A stretch of 5,276 nt of DNA from Chloroflexota bacterium. Lineage in GTDB: Bacteria; Chloroflexota; Anaerolineae; VGOG01. The stretch's first letter is position 1. Each line of letters starts with the position of its first letter. Below the pieces are notes generated by a model. That model was given only the letters and a program-made list of their open reading frames with translations, ran no database searches and had not been told where the DNA came from. Shown here one piece after another: positions 1-5,276 of this stretch. The stretch lies in the NCBI GenBank assembly GCA_030615705.1, contig JAUWYT010000148.1, positions 1-5,276 of the forward strand. The letters are read 5' to 3'. Both the position numbers and the translations under genes were made by a program.

Positions 1-1
1 T

Positions 2-505
2 CACTTCGTGGTCACGGCCACCACCCGGCCCAGAAGGCCCAACGAGGTAGATGGGGTGGATTATCATTTCGTTTCCAAGCAGGAGTTCGCCGAGATGCTG
101 GAGAGGGGTGAACTTCTGGAACATGCCATCGTCTATGGCCAACACAAGGGCATCCCCAGAAAGCAGGTACAGGAGGCCTTGGAAAGCGGCAAGGATGTCA
201 TCATGCGCATAGACGTGCAGGGTGCGGCGACCATTCGCGATCTCGTGCCCGAGGCCGTCTTTATCTTCCTTACCGCCTCCTCAGAGGAGGAGCTGATCCG
301 TCGCCTTAGAAAGCGCAGAACCGAGACATCCGAGGGCTTAAAGAGACGCATCGCCAGAGCTCAGGAGGAAATGAAGCGCTTAGACGAGTTCGACTACGTG
401 GTAGTTAACCGCAATAGTCACCTCGATCAGACAGTGGAGACCATTGCCGCTATCATCACCGCCGAGAAGTGTAAGGTGAAACAGCGAAAGATCGAATTGC
501 GATGA
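2..505 (+). CDS. gmk: Guanylate kinase, 5'-truncated by window edge
   Basis: Guanylate kinase phosphorylates GMP (or dGMP) to GDP with ATP in the cytoplasm, part of purine nucleotide salvage and synthesis. The frame is open to the left edge, so the first visible codons (His-Phe-Val-Val) are internal and the GTG at 8 is not the true start; about 35-40 residues including the P-loop are missing. Counting His at base 2 as residue 1, the GMP-binding segment TTRPRRP spans residues 7-13, with R9, R12 and Y21 (in DGVDY) matching R38, R41 and Y50 of yeast guanylate kinase. The position of yeast Ser34 is Thr here, a mild change. Further family motifs are LLEHAIVYGQHKG, the IDVQGA strand-turn, and the lid arginines in LRKRRTE. 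The gene ends with TGA at 503-505, 24 nt before memo and in the same frame. The family identification is firm. Confidence 0.96.
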   Translation, partial: HFVVTATTRPRRPNEVDGVDYHFVSKQEFAEMLERGELLEHAIVYGQHKGIPRKQVQEALESGKDVIMRIDVQGAATIRDLVPEAVFIFLTASSEEELIRRLRKRRTETSEGLKRRIARAQEEMKRLDEFDYVVVNRNSHLDQTVETIAAIITAEKCKVKQRKIELR

Positions 506-514
506 GTTTCTATT

Positions 515-524
515 GGGAGGAGGT
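515..524 (+). promoter_or_regulatory. Strong ribosome binding site for memo
   Basis: GGGAGGAGGT is close to a full anti-16S complement and ends 5 nt before the GTG at 530. It decides the memo start: an ATG at 502 overlapping the gmk stop opens a different frame that gives only a 76-residue shadow peptide, and the memo frame itself has the gmk TGA at 503 just upstream. Confidence 0.85.
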
Positions 525-529
525 GTTCG

Positions 530-1387
530 GTGAAAGAAGTAAAAGCAGGCGATATCCGGCAGTCCGTTATCGCCGGCAGTTGGTACCCCGGTCAGCCCGG
601 TGCATTGCGTCAGACGCTGGAGGGCTATTTGGCGGATACCGAGAAGGTGGAACTGGAAGGAGAGTTGAGGGCGCTCATCAGCCCCCACGCTGGCTACGCC
701 TATTCCGGCACCACAGCGGCCCATGCCTATAGGCAACTGGAGGACGGCCCTACCTTCGAGACTGTGACCGTCCTCTCACCTCTCCACCAGGCGTACCTGG
801 GCCGCTTCGCCGTCACCAAGGCGGGCTACTATGAGACCCCACTGGGGCTGGTAGAGGTTGATGCCGAGTTGGTAGAATCCCTGGGCAAAGAGGTGACGCT
901 GAACCGCGTAGGGTTCGACGGCGAGCACTCATTGGAGATCCAGCTCCCCTTCCTCCAGCAGGTTCTGGGCACCTTCACCCTGCTGCCGGTGATGTTAGGC
1001 GAGTCCTTGACCAGCGGCCGCGGTCTGGCGGCCTGCCGCGAGTTGAGCGCGGCTCTGGCCAAGCTGCTGCGCGATAGGGGAGCGCTCATCATCGCCAGCA
1101 CTGACCTGTCACATCTCTACGATTACAATGATGTCGTACGTCATGACAGAGTAATGATCGAGCTGGTGGAGCGCTTCGACGTCGAGGGATTGGCTCGGGC
1201 CCTTATCGAAGGCCGCTGTCAGGCCTGCGGTGGGGCTCCCGTCGTGGCCGCGCTCCTGACCGCGCAAGCCCTGGGCGCGAACGAGGCCACGGTGCTCCAT
1301 TACACCAACTCCGGCGATGTGACCGGTAACCGTCGGCCCGGCAGCTACACCGTCGGCTACATGGCAGCAGCCATTTATCAGGCTTAG
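530..1387 (+). CDS. MEMO family protein (AmmeMemoRadiSam system protein B)
   Basis: This is a complete 285-residue member of the MEMO family (related in fold to class III extradiol dioxygenases). Its bacterial role is not established; in genomes it often accompanies an AMMECR1 protein and a radical SAM protein. Visible family blocks are AGSWYPG (15-21), ISPHAGYAYSG (50-60), LSPLHQ (82-87), GEHSLEIQLPFLQ (131-143), ASTDLSHL (189-196) and CGGAPVVAAL (233-242), ending with SYTVGYMAAAIY. H53, H86, H195 and C233 align with human MEMO1 His49, His81, His192 and Cys244, the cluster described as a metal-binding site, so the site looks intact. The LSPLHQ block replaces the LGPNHH type seen in many homologues. 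It is a soluble protein with no signal peptide. The start is GTG at 530, supported by a strong ribosome binding site. No AMMECR1 or radical SAM partner lies in the window. The family call is firm; the function is open. Confidence 0.93.
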   Translation: MKEVKAGDIRQSVIAGSWYPGQPGALRQTLEGYLADTEKVELEGELRALISPHAGYAYSGTTAAHAYRQLEDGPTFETVTVLSPLHQAYLGRFAVTKAGYYETPLGLVEVDAELVESLGKEVTLNRVGFDGEHSLEIQLPFLQQVLGTFTLLPVMLGESLTSGRGLAACRELSAALAKLLRDRGALIIASTDLSHLYDYNDVVRHDRVMIELVERFDVEGLARALIEGRCQACGGAPVVAALLTAQALGANEATVLHYTNSGDVTGNRRPGSYTVGYMAAAIYQA

Positions 1388-1400
1388 CCGATTCGATGCA

Positions 1401-4400
1401 ATGATCTATGCTGAGGTAGTCGTCAACACCCCCATCCGGCGACACATAATCTCAGGCCTGGAAGAAGGCCCCGAGAGCAAATACAGCCCCTTAGGCCTCG
1501 CCTTTCATTATTCCATCCCCCCTCCCTTAAGAGAGCAGGTGGCCATCGGTCAACTGATCCAGGTGCCCTTTGGGCGTCGCCGCCTGCAGGGCATCGTGGT
1601 GGGCTTGACTGACAGGGCTCCTGTGTCCGAGACCAAGGACATCGAGGAGATCGTTATCCCCGAGCCCGTCCTCTCCCCGGTACAGATTGATCTGGCCCGC
1701 TGGATCAGCAGCTACTACCTTGCCCCCCTTTTCCGTTGCCTGCGCCTGATGCTGCCCCCTGGCTTGGAGCGGCGCGCTGAGCTCACCGTGGAGCTGAAGA
1801 CCGATGCCCCTATCCCCCGTAACCTGACGCGAGACCAGCGCGTAGTGATCGAGTTCCTGGGCCAAGAGGGCAAGCAGCGAGTGAAAGACCTGGCGCGGTC
1901 GCTCAAGATCGCGGACCCGCGCCCAGTGGTAGATCAACTGGCTCGCAGAGGGGTAATCATCAAGCGCTCGGAGCTTGAGAAGCCTCGGGTGAGACCCAAG
2001 AGGGCCCGCTTCGTCGGCCTTATCGCCGACGAGGAGAAAATAGCCGAGGCTATTCCTCACCTGGGGCATTCGTCCAAGCAGGCCGATGTACTGGAATTTC
2101 TGTCCAGTAGCGAGGACCCTCTGCCCACCCTGTCCGATGTCTGTGCCAGAGTCAGGTGCTCCAAGGCACCCGTCCACGCCCTGGCCGAGAAGGGCCTGGT
2201 GCAGATCACCGAGAAGCGCACCCTTATCGCCCCTTTGCTCTCGCCTAGGGCCATAGACGAAGCCATCGCCCAGGCCCCGCGCCAGGCCCCCAAGCAGGCC
2301 GCTGCCTTGGCCTTCCTGCGCGACCGCCCCGAGCCGGTGGAGTTGTCGCAGTTCTATAGGGACGTAGATTGTTCCTCTTCCGTGCTACGGGAGTTGGAAA
2401 GGAAAGGCTACGTACAACGGTTCGACGAGGAGCCAGTGGTCATCCTGCGCGTCCCTCCAGATCAGGTGGTGAACAAGATAGTCGAACTGCGCGGTGCCCA
2501 GAAGCAGGTAGAGGTATTGAATTTTCTTGAAGGCGCGGAGGGACCCCTTTGGATAAGTCGGGTCTACGCTGAGACGGGCTGCAACCTGAGCACGCTGAGG
2601 GACCTGGCCGCCCATGGCTTGATCAGCCTGGAGGAAAAGGAGGTCTGGCGCGACCCGATGGAGGGACGGGAATTCGTCCTCGATGTGCCGCCGAAGCTGA
2701 CGCCCGACCAAGAGGCCGCCGGGAAAGAAATCGAGAAGATGATAAGTCAACGAGTAAACAGCGATGAGGGCCAATCTCTCGCTACTCGTTACCTGTTACT
2801 CGTTACTCTCCTCCACGGGGTAACTGGCAGCGGCAAAACCGAGATCTACCTGCGCGCCCTGAAGGCCGTCTTAGAGCAAGGCAAGCAGGCCATCGTCCTA
2901 GTGCCCGAGATCAGCCTCACCCCCCAGACCATCCGCCGCTTCGCCGCCCGCTTCCCCGGTCGCATCGCCATCATCCACAGCCGGCTCTCCCTGGGTGAGC
3001 GCTATGACACCTGGCGGCGCATCCGGGCCGGGGACGTGGATGTAGTCATCGGCCCACGTTCGGCCCTCTTTGTTCCCCTACTCCGCCTGGGCCTCATTGT
3101 CATGGACGAGGAGCACGAGGGCTCCTATAAACAGGAGATGACCCCTCGCTATCACACCCGCGAGGTGGCTGTGAAGCTGGCTGAGCTGGCGGGGGCTGTG
3201 GTCATCCTAGGCAGCGCCACCCCCGATGTAGTATCCTACTACCGCGCCCAGCGGGGGGAGTACAAATTGCTGCGCCTGCCTAAGCGTATCATGGGCCATC
3301 GGCGACGGATCGAAGAACAAAGGGTGAGTTACAGACTACCGGATACAAGCTACAAGTTTCTAAGCGATGAGGCATGTTATGCCGATTTGCCGCCGGTACG
3401 GATTGTTGACATGCGGGAGGAGCTGAAGGCCGGCAATCGCGAGATTTTCAGCCGTGCTCTTCGGAGAGCCGTGCGTGAAACTTTGGATAAAGATCAGCAG
3501 GTCATTCTCTTCCTGAATCGCCGCGGTGCGGCCACCTTCGTCATGTGCCGCGACTGTGGCCACGTCCTCAAGTGTCGCCGTTGTGAGGTGCCCCTGACCT
3601 ACCACCTCCGCCGGAGCAGCAAAGGAGCCTCCTCTACTTCGGCTGAGCTCAGTACAGGAGTGGGGGAACCTCAACTGGTCTGCCACCACTGCAACCGGCA
3701 CGATCCGGTGCCCCAGGTGTGCCCCAACTGTGGGAGCAAGCGCATAAAGTTCTTCGGCATCGGCACTCAGAAGGTGGAAGCCACGGTCCAGCAACTATTC
3801 CCCCAGGCCCGCACTTTGCGCTGGGACCGGGACACCACCGGCGGCAAATGGTCGCACGAGGCGTTCCTGGAAAGCTTCATTGAACACGAGGCCGACGTCC
3901 TCATCGGCACCCAGATGATCGCTAAGGGGCTGGACTTGCCTCTAGTAACCCTGGTGGGGGTGGTCGCTGCGGACACCGCCCTGCACCTGCCGGACTTCTG
4001 GGCCAGCGAGCGCACCTTCCAGCTACTGACCCAGGTGGCCGGCCGGGCTGGGCGCAGCATCCTGGGCGGCCAGGTCATCATCCAGACCTACACTCCTGAG
4101 CATTACTCCGTCCAGATGGCCAGCCGACACGACTACGACGGCTTCTACGAGAAGGAGTTGGCCTTCCGGCGGGAGCACGGCTACCCCCCTTTCGCCAGTT
4201 TGGCCAAGTTGGTCTACGTTCATTCGAACCAAAAACGTTGCCAGGAGGAGGCAGAGAGGTTGCACCGCATCCTCGACAGCAAGATAGCCCGCCTGGGACT
4301 GGCCGGCGCAGACCTCATCGGCCCAGCCCCCTGCTTCTTTGGTCGATTGCGGGGCAAGTATCGCTGGCAGATCGTGGTACGAGCTTCCGATCCCCAGACC

Positions 4401-4466
4401 CTCCTCCAAGACGTGATCTTCCCTCGCGGCTGGCGGGTGGACATTGATCCTGTGAGCACGCTCTGA
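1401..4466 (+). CDS. priA: Primosomal protein N' (replication restart helicase PriA), enlarged
   Basis: PriA is a 3'-5' superfamily 2 DNA helicase that recognises abandoned replication forks and starts primosome assembly. The N-terminal 3'-DNA-binding domain spans about residues 1-120 (YAEVVVNTPI start; QLIQVPFGRR; WISSYY). Residues 143-415 hold four winged-helix-like modules. Helicase motifs follow: Walker A GVTGSGKT 473-480 (K479), DEEH 569-572, GSATP 604-608, LIGTQMIAKG 834-843 and QVAGRAGR 878-885. All eight zinc cysteines are present (716, 719, 725, 728, 761, 764, 774, 777), followed by a normal C-terminal domain. At 1021 residues it is far longer than E. coli PriA (732). Extra length lies in the winged-helix stack and in in-frame insertions of roughly 15, 29 and 18 residues near residues 448-470, 634-662 and 739-758. 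The frame is unbroken and every motif is intact, so it should be functional. The ATG at 1401 fits the family N-terminus but has only a weak ribosome site; it lies 13 nt after memo. Confidence 0.97.
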   Translation: MIYAEVVVNTPIRRHIISGLEEGPESKYSPLGLAFHYSIPPPLREQVAIGQLIQVPFGRRRLQGIVVGLTDRAPVSETKDIEEIVIPEPVLSPVQIDLARWISSYYLAPLFRCLRLMLPPGLERRAELTVELKTDAPIPRNLTRDQRVVIEFLGQEGKQRVKDLARSLKIADPRPVVDQLARRGVIIKRSELEKPRVRPKRARFVGLIADEEKIAEAIPHLGHSSKQADVLEFLSSSEDPLPTLSDVCARVRCSKAPVHALAEKGLVQITEKRTLIAPLLSPRAIDEAIAQAPRQAPKQAAALAFLRDRPEPVELSQFYRDVDCSSSVLRELERKGYVQRFDEEPVVILRVPPDQVVNKIVELRGAQKQVEVLNFLEGAEGPLWISRVYAETGCNLSTLRDLAAHGLISLEEKEVWRDPMEGREFVLDVPPKLTPDQEAAGKEIEKMISQRVNSDEGQSLATRYLLLVTLLHGVTGSGKTEIYLRALKAVLEQGKQAIVLVPEISLTPQTIRRFAARFPGRIAIIHSRLSLGERYDTWRRIRAGDVDVVIGPRSALFVPLLRLGLIVMDEEHEGSYKQEMTPRYHTREVAVKLAELAGAVVILGSATPDVVSYYRAQRGEYKLLRLPKRIMGHRRRIEEQRVSYRLPDTSYKFLSDEACYADLPPVRIVDMREELKAGNREIFSRALRRAVRETLDKDQQVILFLNRRGAATFVMCRDCGHVLKCRRCEVPLTYHLRRSSKGASSTSAELSTGVGEPQLVCHHCNRHDPVPQVCPNCGSKRIKFFGIGTQKVEATVQQLFPQARTLRWDRDTTGGKWSHEAFLESFIEHEADVLIGTQMIAKGLDLPLVTLVGVVAADTALHLPDFWASERTFQLLTQVAGRAGRSILGGQVIIQTYTPEHYSVQMASRHDYDGFYEKELAFRREHGYPPFASLAKLVYVHSNQKRCQEEAERLHRILDSKIARLGLAGADLIGPAPCFFGRLRGKYRWQIVVRASDPQTLLQDVIFPRGWRVDIDPVSTL
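1827..2645 (+). other. Four tandem winged-helix-like modules within PriA
   Basis: Within PriA, residues 143-193, 225-273, 297-345 and 367-415 share one pattern. It has an opening KQ or DQR, then VLxFL, a short loop, a Ser- or Cys-containing turn, a helix ending L..L...G(L/Y)(V/I), and a charged tail. The last three are most alike (starts KQADVLEFL, KQAAALAFL, KQVEVLNFL) and are spaced 72 and 70 residues apart; the first is more divergent and 82 residues upstream. The last unit runs into EEKEVWRDP, the usual link to the helicase core. E. coli PriA has a single winged helix here. At the DNA level the units show no obvious identity, so the duplication is old. The fold assignment is inferred from pattern only. 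Confidence 0.75.
2742..2808 (+). repeat. In-frame insert in priA: heptad repeat with inverted repeat
   Basis: The stretch lies between the LTPDQ helix and the LLHGVTGSGKT Walker A strand, where this PriA has about 15 more residues than E. coli PriA. Bases 2785-2805 are three heptads, CTCGTTA, CCTGTTA and CTCGTTA, followed by CTC. The left end forms an inverted repeat with them: AACGAGTAA at 2749-2757 pairs perfectly with TTACTCGTT at 2796-2804, and AGCGA at 2760-2764 with TCGCT at 2779-2783, so a hairpin can form. The stretch is visibly AT-richer than its surroundings. It stays open in the priA frame and encodes residues 448-470. Confidence 0.7.
3303..3386 (+). repeat. In-frame insert in priA carrying degenerate heptad repeat
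   Basis: Between LLRLPKRIMGH and LPPVRIVDMREE, neighbours in ordinary PriA apart from a few residues, there are about 28-29 extra residues (634-662). Inside the insert, bases 3328-3355 read as four heptads of form NNTACNN (GTTACAG, ACTACCG, GATACAA, GCTACAA), with a decayed fifth, GTTTCTA, to 3362. The insert is AT-richer than the flanking gene and lies just after motif III (GSATP), at a surface-loop position by comparison with E. coli PriA. Insert ends are estimated from the family alignment in memory. Confidence 0.6.
3634..3658 (+). repeat. 25-nt palindrome-centred repeat, copy 1 (in priA zinc domain)
   Basis: This copy has a perfect 10-nt palindrome CTGAGCTCAG at 3643-3652. It matches 4867-4891 at 23 of 25 positions, the differences being 3642 (G versus A) and 3651 (A versus T). 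It falls inside the 33-residue gap between zinc cysteines C728 and C761 of PriA, which is 15 in E. coli PriA, while all other Cys spacings (3, 6, 3, then 3, 10, 3) are the same. It therefore belongs to an in-frame insertion of about 18 residues (54 nt). It encodes T-S-A-E-L-S-T-G. Confidence 0.8.
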
Positions 4467-4471
4467 TTATT

Positions 4472-4502
4472 TGATTTTGAGCTTTGAGCTTTGGATTTTG
4501 AG
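4472..4502 (+). repeat. Degenerate heptad repeat filling the priA-sortase gap
   Basis: The 36-nt gap is AT-rich and made largely of heptads: TGAGCTT at 4478-4484 and again at 4485-4491, TGGATTT at 4492-4498, then TGAG running into the ATG at 4503. A 6-nt variant TGATTT at 4472-4477 precedes them. No terminator hairpin, convincing promoter or clear ribosome binding site is visible. The TGA at 4485 inside the tract is the last in-frame stop before the sortase. Confidence 0.7.
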
Positions 4503-5276
4503 ATGTTATTCGTCAAGCACAGAAACGCATTCGCAACTGCCCTCATCGTGTTGGGGGCAACGCTCCTGACCATAGGGCTGGTCCAAGGTTATCTCGACAT
4601 ACAGGCACACCCTCCCCTCTTCTCCTCCCCCCAATGGAAGGGAGATGAAGCGGAGGATATGGTGACGGCCACGCCTTCGGCCACACCCATCCCTTTAACC
4701 CTCACCCCCTTCCCTCCAACAGCTACCATCGCACCCACCTCAACCACCGTGCCTAAAACCCCGATAGCCGCGTTCTCAATAACTTCAAGCACCATATCAC
4801 CAACCTCGACGGCCGCGTCCTCACCGACCTCAACCCCGACCCCGGCGCCCACCTTCACTCCCACCCCTACTTCGACTGAGCTCTGTACAGGCTCAGGCCC
4901 GCCTCCCGCCAGTGCGCCGCCCGATCGCATCGTGATCCCTGCCATCGGCCTGGATGCTCCGCTCGTCCCCGTGGGGTGGACGGGCACCGATGAAGGCCCC
5001 ATCTGGGATGCAGCCGATTATGCCGCCGGCTGGCACAAGACCTGCGCCTACCCTGGTCGCGTCGGCAACACTGTCCTCTCAGGACACCACAACATCGAGG
5101 GCGAGGTCTTTCGCTACCTGATTGACCTTGAGCTCGGCGACGAGGTGTTCCTCTACGTGCGAGAGACGGCTTATCACTACGTTGTCATAGAGAAGCACCT
5201 TTTGGAGGAAAAGGACATGCCAGAGGAGGTGCGCCGTCGTAATGCCCAATGGATCGCCCCCACCGACGATGAGCGC
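4503..5276 (+). CDS. Membrane-anchored sortase, 3'-truncated by window edge
   Basis: The product is a probable sortase, a cysteine transpeptidase or protease acting outside the membrane on surface proteins. The 258 visible residues are a short basic N-terminus (KHR at 5-7), one membrane segment (about 10-29, signal anchor), a Thr/Pro/Ser stalk (about 55-140) and a sortase domain from about 141 (DRIVIPAIGLDAPLVPVGW). The catalytic His is H195 in NTVLSGHHN, followed by VFRYLIDLELGDEVFLY. The visible end, RRNAQWIAPTDDER, is what precedes the LTLxTC catalytic Cys motif in related sortases, so Cys and Arg should lie just past the edge. I infer a class D/E-like type with unknown substrate; no LPXTG-type protein lies in the window. 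The ATG at 4503 gives the membrane anchor; TTG at 4491 is the only other start after the in-frame TGA at 4485, and the next ATG (residue 53) would lose the anchor. It may be cotranscribed with priA. Confidence 0.88.
   Translation, partial: MLFVKHRNAFATALIVLGATLLTIGLVQGYLDIQAHPPLFSSPQWKGDEAEDMVTATPSATPIPLTLTPFPPTATIAPTSTTVPKTPIAAFSITSSTISPTSTAASSPTSTPTPAPTFTPTPTSTELCTGSGPPPASAPPDRIVIPAIGLDAPLVPVGWTGTDEGPIWDAADYAAGWHKTCAYPGRVGNTVLSGHHNIEGEVFRYLIDLELGDEVFLYVRETAYHYVVIEKHLLEEKDMPEEVRRRNAQWIAPTDDER
4665..4922 (+). other. Thr/Pro/Ser-rich stalk of the sortase
   Basis: About 85 residues consist mostly of Thr, Pro, Ser and Ala with few charges, between the membrane segment and the catalytic domain. 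Such a segment would act as an extended, possibly glycosylated spacer that holds the enzyme away from the membrane. The coding DNA is C-rich and low in complexity. One charged and cysteine-containing patch, T-E-L-C-T-G (residues 125-130), breaks the pattern and is exactly the 25-nt repeat copy 2. Confidence 0.8.
4867..4891 (+). repeat. 25-nt palindrome-centred repeat, copy 2 (in sortase stalk)
   Basis: This copy matches 3634-3658 at 23 of 25 positions. Its centre reads CTGAGCTCTG, so the 10-nt palindrome of copy 1 is imperfect here. It is read in the same phase as in priA, giving T-S-T-E-L-C-T-G against T-S-A-E-L-S-T-G. It sits at the end of the low-complexity stalk just before the sortase domain, a place where an insertion should do little harm. 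Confidence 0.8.

Noticed and set aside
502..732. 76-codon open frame starting with an ATG that overlaps the gmk stop
   Set aside because: It covers memo in another frame, resembles no family, and memo has the better ribosome site and clear conservation.
1777..1785. CTGAGCTCA resembling the centre of the 25-nt repeat
   Set aside because: Only the 9-nt centre matches and the flanks differ; it encodes ordinary PriA sequence (AELT), so it is likely chance.
1527..2177. 216-codon open frame on the minus strand
   Set aside because: It is antisense to priA, shows no recognisable domain, and is a usual by-product of GC-rich codon use in the real gene.
2769..2808. Hairpin as a transcription terminator
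   Set aside because: It lies inside an intact essential gene and has no T-run after the stem.
4467..4502. Promoter for the sortase in the AT-rich gap
   Set aside because: The AT-richness is explained by the heptad repeat, and no spaced pair of -35 and -10 boxes could be supported.
4589..5002. 137-codon Val/Gly-rich open frame on the minus strand
   Set aside because: It is the antisense image of the Thr/Pro-rich sortase stalk; the repetitive VGVGVEVG composition follows from that DNA.

Overview
The window looks like chromosomal DNA of a GC-rich bacterium (about 60% GC by eye). I lean to Chloroflexota, because of the guanylate kinase sequence type (a VVTATTRP GMP-binding motif), the sortase with a long Thr/Pro/Ser stalk, and the short degenerate repeats scattered in and between genes. 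That lineage call is inference from remembered family features; nothing in the window proves it.

All four genes lie on the + strand, tightly packed. The 3' part of gmk (guanylate kinase, cut by the left edge) is followed after 24 nt by a complete MEMO-family gene (AmmeMemoRadiSam protein B). Then, after 13 nt, comes a very long priA (1021 codons, primosomal helicase PriA). After a 36-nt AT-rich repeat tract comes a membrane-anchored sortase, cut by the right edge a few residues before the expected catalytic Cys motif. The spacing fits one transcript for gmk, memo and priA, with the sortase possibly included. No promoter, terminator, tRNA, rRNA, CRISPR array, transposase or phage gene was seen. 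There is no gene-free stretch longer than 36 nt.

The genes do not form one pathway: nucleotide metabolism (gmk), a probable metal-site protein of uncertain role (memo), replication restart (priA) and cell-surface protein processing (sortase). In Firmicutes-type genomes gmk and priA are often neighbours with rpoZ and coaBC between them; here a MEMO gene sits there instead.

The most interesting content is inside priA. It is roughly 290 residues longer than E. coli PriA, and almost all of the excess can be placed. About 200 residues come from a stack of four winged-helix-like modules where one is usual. The rest comes from three in-frame insertions in the helicase half. Two insertions carry degenerate 7-nt (heptad) repeats. 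The third carries a 25-nt palindrome-centred repeat that recurs, 23 of 25 identical and in the same reading frame, in the stalk of the sortase. A third heptad tract fills the priA-sortase gap and reaches the sortase start codon. Together this suggests small dispersed repeats that are tolerated inside proteins, similar in behaviour to Rickettsia palindromic elements and cyanobacterial heptanucleotide STRRs.
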